64,000 nucleotides of DNA from Hyalella azteca. Lineage: Eukaryota > Arthropoda > Malacostraca > Amphipoda > Hyalellidae. A program made the position numbers and the translations under genes. The stretch lies in the NCBI RefSeq assembly GCF_000764305.2, contig NW_025946074.1, positions 124,001 to 188,000 of the forward strand, in the 5' to 3' direction. Below are positions 1-8,600 of the stretch, piece after piece. The notes beneath the pieces are model-generated. The model did not search any database. It was not told where the DNA came from and was given only the letters and a program-made list of their open reading frames with translations. Numbering within the stretch: position 1 is the stretch's first letter; each line of letters opens with the position of its first letter.

Positions 1-2012
1 TTTTTTTTTTCTTGTTAGTATTACTGTATCCCTAAGATGAATCTGAGTTTGAAGGAATGTAATAATTTTCCGTGGAATAAATTATTAGGTAAAATTAAGA
101 AAAAATTTATATTAAAGAGAAACGTCGGTTCACAACCACATATGAGATTGATGCTTTGCATTACATCGATTGCACTTATTCCATAACGCATTGAATTTTA
201 ATAGCTCTGCCTAGCTAGATTGTGTAAAACATTGCATGTTTGAGGTTGTGAGACTTGTGGTTGTTTGTAGCATACGAAAGCCAATCAAATTTACTAACTT
301 TTTATAATCAGCAGTCTCAAAAGTAAATATCTGAAGATATTGTGATTTGAGCTTCAGGTATTTCATGAACTAGATACGTTCTGCGGCGTCAACTGCAGGA
401 GCTCCAACTACTGCGTTGATATTCTTCTATAGTAGAAAACTTCCGTCAAATAGCTGTTAATTATTTAGCTTTAGCCGACTCTTTAAATAAAATGTTTAAT
501 ATGAAAATGTCATGAATGAACCATAGCAAGCTGTTAAAGCATCAGACAGCAGAACTTCTATCATGTAATGTCTGCATGGCAATGAATGCAGACTTCAGCT
601 TTTGTCCCCATACCTGTACTTTTTTTATCCACCAGGGGACTAGCGCCTCTGAACTTGATTGGTACAACAGATGTGTCGAACAGATACCGTACCTATACCA
701 TAATAGGTCCACATTACCATGACTGTAGCTGCTCATGAACATCTTGTACTTTTGTATTACCTGTAACAAAATCAATCTCTGCTACTTATAGTAGCTTCCT
801 AATGCCATCAGTAGAAGAGAATAGCACTACTGATAACCTATCAACTACATCACTTCCTGACAGATCGGTAGAAGATTGCCATCCCAATGAACAACTGATT
901 TGGTTTGAAAGCTACTAGCTGTCTTGGTATATTCTGTAGTTGCTGCATATCTTACAACAACACTGTTAAATAATTACTAAGTTAGAGTTGGCAAAAATGG
1001 CAAGTGACATGCTACATTCACTTAAGCTTGGCAATCTCCACAACTGCTTTCGTGCTGAGTTTGGAACCACTACAATTACTGAAATAAAGGTTTGGCAAGC
1101 ATTTATGTTTTATACATAAAGTTACTACTACACAAATTAGCAAAAATTTATAATATCAGCTTCTCTGAAAGAGAAAAGATTGACTTATCAGGTCTTAAAG
1201 TTTGATACTTGATCATTTTGACAAGGAGCCTGCATGTGCCACGTTGCCTGTTGAATTCTTCGCGGATTTTGAGATGAAGTTGCTCGATTGTAATATTTGA
1301 GACCTGGGCCTATACTTTCAAAAAAGTTAAGAGATCTTAAGGTCATCTGCCAATCATTGACGGCCTATCAAGCAAAATCCACCAATCATAGACAAGAAAA
1401 TGGAGCGTAAGTACTTACGTCAACTTATCGAGTTTTAAAAGTATGGCCCCCGGTCTGGTTGCGATCTTGTCTCAGGTGGCAGGATAAACGGCTGCTCAAT
1501 ATCTTGATAGTTACTCCAAAGTAGTCCAAATAATGAAGAAGTCTACAACATTCTTTGAAGCAAAATTTATAGATTAAATCAAATTGTTGGAGAACTGCTC
1601 GTTTGCTGGTGCCGTTAATTGCTGCATATAGTTATGGGTTTGCCGTTAATATCAAGGGCGTCACGAAGCCTGTTGAATAATCGAGGATTTTGATACGAAG
1701 TTGCTCGATTGAAATACTTTGAAACAGTTCGAAATAGTTTTATCTGGCTTCAAATTTTATATTTTTGACTTCACTGCATGTTGTTTAGTATGATTTTCTC
1801 GGAATTAGTTTTGATCTGTGTCTCACTGTTATCATTTCACCTCTTACTGTAGGGAGTCCGTTAAGTACCTATATATATGTACTTTTATTGTTTAGAGTGC
1901 ATGATAGCAACACGTAATACGTTAATATTGACATTTTTAAGGCCTCTGCCGTTCTCCGTCAGCATTTTCAAAGCTTCGTCATTTGCAAGTTAGTATTGCG
2001 AGTGCTCTATCC
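1..2012. other. Non-coding sequence upstream of numb
   Basis: I find no exon supported by homology or splice structure here. The short open frames have no recognisable domain and no coding-like base composition. One diverged direct repeat of about 60 bases is visible (about 1237-1300 and 1655-1718), sharing the core TTGCTCGATTG. The stretch may hold the numb promoter, 5' UTR exons or an upstream intron, but nothing fixes a transcription start. Confidence 0.5.
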
Positions 2013-2444
2013 CAGTGGTTCCAAACTTTTACAGGCAGCGCCCCCTTGGCCCCCCAGTGAATTTCTAGTGCCCCCCTCCCTCACACACATAGCGCCCCCT
2101 AGATTTTGAATATTTTCAAAAATTTACATTAGAAATCGAGGAGAGGTTAAAAAAAACTCAGATCTTGGTAAAAAACTCATCGCTGCCAGCCGCGTGCTGC
2201 ACGTGTTGTGTACAAATCGTCAAACAAACGATCGAACTTCTGACTTCGACTTCGGACTGCCGCCCCTCCCCCCACTGCCCCCAAGGGAGTTATGCTGCCC
2301 CCCCACCGCCTCCAAGGGGGTGATACTGCCCCCCCACCGCCCACAAGGGGGCGATACCGCCCTCCCCCACCGCCCCCAAGGGGGTGATACCGTCCTCCCC
2401 CACCGCCCTCAAGGGGGCGATACCGCCCACTTCGTGAACCACTG
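2013..2444. mobile_element. Non-autonomous hAT-like element with GC-rich core
   Basis: The left end reads CAGTGGTTCCAAACTTTT and the right end closes with GTGAACCACTG, so the termini are inverted repeats of the CAGTGGTTC type known from hAT-superfamily elements. Between them are C-rich text and a minisatellite of about 31 bp (about 2262-2430) built on CCCCCAAGGGGG cores. There is no transposase. The 8-base flanks (CTCTATCC and GTCTAGAG) agree only partly, so the target-site duplication is uncertain. The element ends 31 bases before the numb 3' splice site at 2475. The GC-rich open frames inside it are repeat artefacts. Confidence 0.6.
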
Positions 2445-2475
2445 GTCTAGAGTATAACGCATGCTCCCTGTGCAG

Positions 2476-2649
2476 GTGGAGGGTCCGAGCAGCACGAGCA
2501 GCAGTAACGGGATGGACAAACTGCGGCGGAGTTTCCGCGACAGCTTCCGCAAGAAGAAGAGCAGCAGCGCCTCCGACGGCAGCAAGCCCCAGCTGTGGCA
2601 GCATGACGAGGCCGCCGTGCGTGCTGCCACCTGCGCCTTCCCCGTCAAG
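2476..2649 (+). CDS. numb: numb exon with start codon and PTB entry
   Basis: The acceptor is CTCCCTGTGCAG and the donor is AAG|GTGCGT. The likely start is ATG at 2512, followed by [16 protein letters not shown] and the PTB opening ([19 protein letters not shown]). The twelve codons before the ATG are open (V-E-G-P then Ser-rich), so an upstream coding exon, as in long Numb isoforms, is possible. The exon ends in phase 0. Confidence 0.9.
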
Positions 2650-5600
2650 GTGCGTGCCACCAGTTACGCCTATTACTTCTCCCACCTCTTTTTTTCCATT
2701 TTTGCGCATTTTCTCATTTATGGAAAAAATGCTCTATTGTGCTCGCCATGTCTGTCTGTCCGTCTGTCCGTCCGTTCGTGACCACGTTTTCGTCGACGAG
2801 AAAATGCGCTCTCTGTCACTCACTGCAGTGAGTACCGTACTGAGATACATTTTTTTTGCTATCTATCACATATGTTCTTAAATCCTTTTAAGACATTCTG
2901 CCACGAGTGCGTTCAACCTCCTGCAGTCCCATGGCGTATGTGGCGTCAGTGTAACAAGTGCGTAGCGCCAAAATCTTCCATTCATCGCTGTCGAAGCGTG
3001 CGCTTAAATCGAAGCACTGAAACCTTCACTTGCAGGGGGTATAACTTGAGTGTACCTCAACCCGTGTCATGATCTAATGAACGTCAACTGTATCTATCGC
3101 CATGTCTTATTGTAACGAACTTCTCCCGTACCCCATGACCCCCTGATGATGTACCCATGACCCACCCGATGTACCCATGACCCACCTGATGTACCCATGA
3201 CCCACCTGATGTACCCATGACCCACCTGATGTACCCATGACCCACCTGATGTACCCATGACCCACCTGATGTACCCATGACCCANNNNNNNNNNNNNNNN
3301 NNNNNNNNNNNNNNNNNNNNNNNNNNNNNNNNNNNNNNNNNNNNNNNNNNNNNNNNNNNNNNNNNNNNNNNNNNNNNNNNNNNNNNNNNNNNNNNNNNNN
3401 NNNNNNNNNNNNNNNNNNNNNNNNNNNNNNNNNNNNNNNNNNNNNNNNNNNNNNNNNNNNNNNNNNNNNNNNNNNNNNNNNNNNNNNNNNNNNNNNNNNN
3501 NNNNNNNNNNNNNNNNNNNNNNNNNNNNNNNNNNNNNNNNNNNNNNNNNNNNNNNNNNNNNNNNNNNNNNNNNNNNNNNNNNNNNNNNNNNNNNNNNNNN
3601 NNNNNNNNNNNNNNNNNNNNNNNNNNNNNNNNNNNNNNNNNNNNNNNNNNNNNNNNNNNNNNNNNNNNNNNNNNNNNNNNNNNNNNNNNNNNNNNNNNNN
3701 NNNNNNNNNNNNNNNNNNNNNNNNNNNNNNNNNNNNNNNNNNNNNNNNNNNNNNNNNNNNNNNNNNNNNNNNNNNNNNNNNNNNNNNNNNNNNNNNNNNN
3801 NNNNNNNNNNNNNNNNNNNNNNNNNNNNNNNNNNNNNNNNNNNNNNNNNNNNNNNNNNNNNNNNNNNNNNNNNNNNNNNNNNNNNNNNNNNNNNNNNNNN
3901 NNNNNNNNNNNNNNNNNNNNNNNNNNNNNNNNNNNNNNNNNNNNNNNNNNNNNNNNNNNNNNNNNNNNNNNNNNNNNNNNNNNNNNNNNNNNNNNNNNNN
4001 NNNNNNNNNNNNNNNNNNNNNNNNNNNNNNNNNNNNNNNNNNNNNNNNNNNNNNNNNNNNNNNNNNNNNNNNNNNNNNNNNNNNNNNNNNNNNNNNNNNN
4101 NNNNNNNNNNNNNNNNNNNNNNNNNNNNNNNNNNNNNNNNNNNNNNNNNNNNNNNNNNNNNNNNNNNNNNNNNNNNNNNNNNNNNNNNNNNNNNNNNNGG
4201 GGAGTGTGGTGCACCAGAGGGAGTGGGATGCATCAGATGGAGTGTGGTGCACCAGAGGGAGTGTGGTGCACCAGAGGGAGTGTGGTGCACCAGAGGGAGT
4301 GTGGTGCACCAGTGGGAGTGTGGTGCTGATGGTGTTGTTGTTGCAGGCGTCGCGGCGGCGGCCCATCAGAGGGACGCTGCACGTCTCCGGCGACGGCCTC
4401 AGAGTCGTGGACGACGAGACCAAGGTACCGTGTGCCGTGCGTACCGTGAGTGCCGTGCGTACCGTGAGTGCCGTGTATATCGTGCGTGCCGTGTACCGTG
4501 TGTACCGTATGTGTCGTGTGTGCCGTAGTATGTGTCGTGTGTGCCATGTAGTGTGTACCGTGTACCGTGTGTGTAGTGTGTGCCGTGTACCGTGTGTGTA
4601 GTGTGTGCCGTGTACTGTGTGTGTAGTGCGTGTCATGTAGTGTGTGCCGTGTACCGTACCGTGTAGTGTGCGTCGGTGTACCATGTGCACCGTGTACCGT
4701 GTGTTTAGTGTATACTGTGTATCATGTTCACCGTGTACCATATATTTAGTGTGTACTGTGTACCATGTGCACCGTGTACCGTATGTGTAGTGTGTACAAT
4801 GTACCGTTTGTAGCATGCATACCCTGTACCTTTTGTACCGTGTACCTGGTGCCGTGTAAGTCTTTTCTACTATGTGTACCGTGTGTGTCAGTTATACTAT
4901 GTATTCCGTATACCGGGTGACGTGTGTCGTGTCTAGCATATGTGTCATGTGCCTCGACCTTATACCGTTATACAGTCAGCTTCGAGTGTCGAGTGTAACG
5001 CGAGTGTAATTGATTAAATAATATAATATAATAACACTCTTATGTTAATCTGTTCCGTGTTTTTATAAAAGTATATTGCATATAATTACCGTTTGCCACA
5101 ACTTTTCAATGTCGTCAGAATGTTCGAACTCTACGCCCAAACGCTATCTATCAACTATTATATTAAAAACACCGATCTGAAAAAATTCTGTCGCTGGCAT
5201 TTTATTACAATTGCTTTCTGTTCATTAAAACTTTATTTCAGGTAGATGAAATGTAGAAATTGGCAAAGAACAGTTTAAAAAATCACATTTGAAGTACGGA
5301 AACAAGCGTAGCAATCGTATTCATGATTGCTAAACGGCCTAATTAAAGCTCTTGAGCTCAGCCTTAAAGCTCTTGAACACAGCCTTAAGCTTTTGAGCAC
5401 AGCCACAAGATATATAGCGTTATTGCACGAGTTCGCTACTGAGTCAGCAAAGCGCACTAAACCGAGGTTAAACCTCACCGTAAAGCTGACAGGACACAAA
5501 TGACCAACCGACTCACTGCCGCTAAGACTTGCCCCTAATATTACGAACTAGCCTACCGTTGAAGTAAGGTCGGACATCAATGTTACTCAGGCGACTACGC

Positions 5601-8600
5601 CAAACGTGGCTGTATTATTATATTCTCGGGATACACATAAACGAATGTGCATGAAAGGATTATACGAATGCTGATTTATAATGACTGGTAACAGTGAACG
5701 CGTTCCCAATTCACATGTTACCCATACGTTTCATGTCCATGTGTTACACACCGTTACACCTGTGTGTGCTGAGTGTAACGTGAGTACATACTATGCAGTG
5801 TTCTTATAAAGGTGTTGTATACCGTACCATGCACGGCACCACACCACCCTATACAGTGCTTCATTACCGTGCAGGGTTTGCTGGTGGACCAGACCATCGA
5901 GAAGGTCTCCTTCTGCGCGCCCGACCGCAACCATGAGCGCGGTTTCTCCTACATCTGTCGTGACGGCACGACACGGCGCTGGATGTGCCACGGCTTCGTG
6001 GCCATCAAGGAGACGGTGAGTGGCACACGGCGCTGGATGTGCCACGGCTTCGTGGCCATCAAGGAGACGGTGAGTGGCACACGGCGCTGGATGTGCCACG
6101 GCTTCGCGGCCATCAAGAAGACGGTGAGTGGCACCACGACCGTCGGTCCAGCACTGAAGAACTAACACCCGTCCTGGTATCGGGTTGCTGGCACCCGTGT
6201 GGTGACAGGTACAGGAGCGGGAGCACCTCCCCTAGTGCTGGCATGGATCAGTAGTATGCACGGGTGGTGAGGATCACTTCTTCCTCTCCAGTTCATATAA
6301 AATCCACTCACTTCAGCCACCTCCGCCGTCCTGTACTTACACCACATCCCCCCCCCTTGTACTCACCACACTCTCCCCCTTGTACTCACCTCCTTCCTCC
6401 ACCCTGTACTGATTTTCCACCCCTGCAATGTAATACTCATCCCCTACCCTGTACTCACCCCTTTACCCCGTAGGGTGAGCGGCTGAGTCACGCGGTTGGG
6501 TGCGCCTTCGCTGCGTGTTTGGACCGCAAGCAGCAGCGGGACAAGCAGTGCGGGGTGACCATGACCTACGACCCCAGCAGCGCCGCCTTCACCCGCATGG
6601 GCAGCTTCAAACAAATGAGCATCACCGAGCGTCTCGCTGACCCACAGGAGTGCAAACCCAGTGGGTGCTGGGGGAGGGGTTGTGTGTGCGTGTGTTGTGG
6701 GTGTAGTTGATGGGTGTTGTGTGTGTAGTTGATGGGTGTTGTGGGTGTAGTTGATGGGTGTTGTGTGTGTAGTTGATGGGTGTTGTGTGTGTAGTTGATG
6801 GGTGTTGTGGATGTAATTGATGTGTATTAATGTGTGTTGTAGGTGGATTCACGGGTAAGAGTTATGATGGCTCCATCCGCATAGATAGCTTGAATGAAGT
6901 GACCATCACCCAACACCTCGGTTAATTCCAGCACTTCTAGCCCGTCGCTTGCTGGGTGAGGTGCGAACGATGGTAGGTGTGGGGGATGGGGGGCGTGCTG
7001 GAAGTGAAGTCTTTGAAGATTGCTGTGCATGAAGAGTGCATAGGAGGATGTAAGAGTGAGACTAATAATGAAGTGCGAGTAATCGAATATACCGGGCGTC
7101 ATCCGTGCGATTTCCCCGCGTGGACTTCAATTTCCCCCGTATGAGGCAGTCATCCCTTGGGTGTATCGCAGTGGGTGTATCGCAGCGTGATAAGAAGGGC
7201 TCGGTGGTTGTAGATGTGAACTGAACGACGACCTCGGTACTGCCTTGACATTGGGGGTCCTGGAAAGAGAAGTCCCTCCTCTGCGTGGAGAGGCTTAGAA
7301 TGCGAGTTGAAGTTAGGGAGTAGTTTGGGAAGGGTGTGTTGGAAAGACGCCCTTGGGTAACTGTTGGAGCTGAAGAAAGAAAAAAATGAGATGAGCCGTT
7401 CGAAGTCGGAATCAAATCCAACCAAATAGTTGGAGGACTAAACAAATAGTTTAGTCCTCCTTTAGTGGAAAGAGGCCTTGCTATCAACAACGTTTAATTA
7501 AACATATAAATCTATTTCTCATCTGCATTTTGTGGACTTTGTTTGAAAAAACCGTCAATAATTGCTGATAATAATAAAGCTGCCAATAATTGTCTCCACG
7601 TCTCCCCCTGACCCGTCCACTCCCCCAGGCAACAACGGGCTGACGTCGCCCACCTCGTCCGTGGGGGGCAGCAAGCCCGTCCTCCCCCACGCCATCGAGC
7701 GCCCCCACGCCACCCCCTTCCTGCTGCAGCGCCAGGGCTCCTGCCGCGCCTTCCAGCACCTCAACCAGGTAATGCTATTCCTACCTGTTGTCCTCACCAT
7801 GTTATTCCTACCTGTTGTCATCACCATGTTATTCCTACCTGTTGTCCCCACCATGTTATTCCTACCTGTTGTCATCACCATGTTATTCCTACCTGTTGTC
7901 ATCACCATGTTATTCCTACCTGTTGTCCTCACCATGTTATTCCTACCTGTTGTCATCACCATGTTATTCCTACCTCTTGTCCCCACCATGTTATTCCTAC
8001 CTGCCTCCCCCACCATGTTATTCCTACCTGCCGCCCCCACTATGTTATTCCTACCTAATTCGTGCGTGTTGGTGCAGGCGTCGCCCTTCAAGCGTCAGTT
8101 GTCCCTGCGTCTCAACGACCTGCCGTCCAACATCGAGCGCCAGCGGGACGGCGTCCACATCACCGGCGTCCCTCGTCCTGCCGTCCCTCCTGCAGGTGTG
8201 TTCTCCTCCCCCCATGCAGGCGAGCCCCCCCCCTCTCCACGCCATCTCTCGACTGCCCCCAGCCATTGTTTCCACCTCTTTTTATATTTTTGCAACCCCC
8301 ATGGCCGGCGTTGTTCCTATAACTTAATCGTAAACTATAGAGTCACTTATGTGATGTACCTGTATTTATCTCACTATTTTTCTAAATATAACCAGAAAAG
8401 TATCATTATTTCCTACACTAACCAGTCCATCCCCTTTGCTCTCCTCCATAATAAACGGCATATAGTTTTTTATTATTCATTTATTTTGCTATCTCGCAGC
8501 CAAGGTATTACTTATTGTACTATATCTTTGATTTTGAATGTATTCATTTTTCTATTCGTAATTGTGTTATTTTTTCCTGGCAGTGCCGCCAATACCAGAG

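Noticed and set aside
2290..2709. Overlapping Gly/Ala/Val-rich minus-strand frames
   Set aside because: They are antisense shadows of the GC-rich hAT-like minisatellite and of the numb exon.
3084..4816. Long open frames spanning the N gap on both strands
   Set aside because: They are open only because Ns and 20-base repeats contain no stops. The flanking peptide repeats are minisatellite translations.
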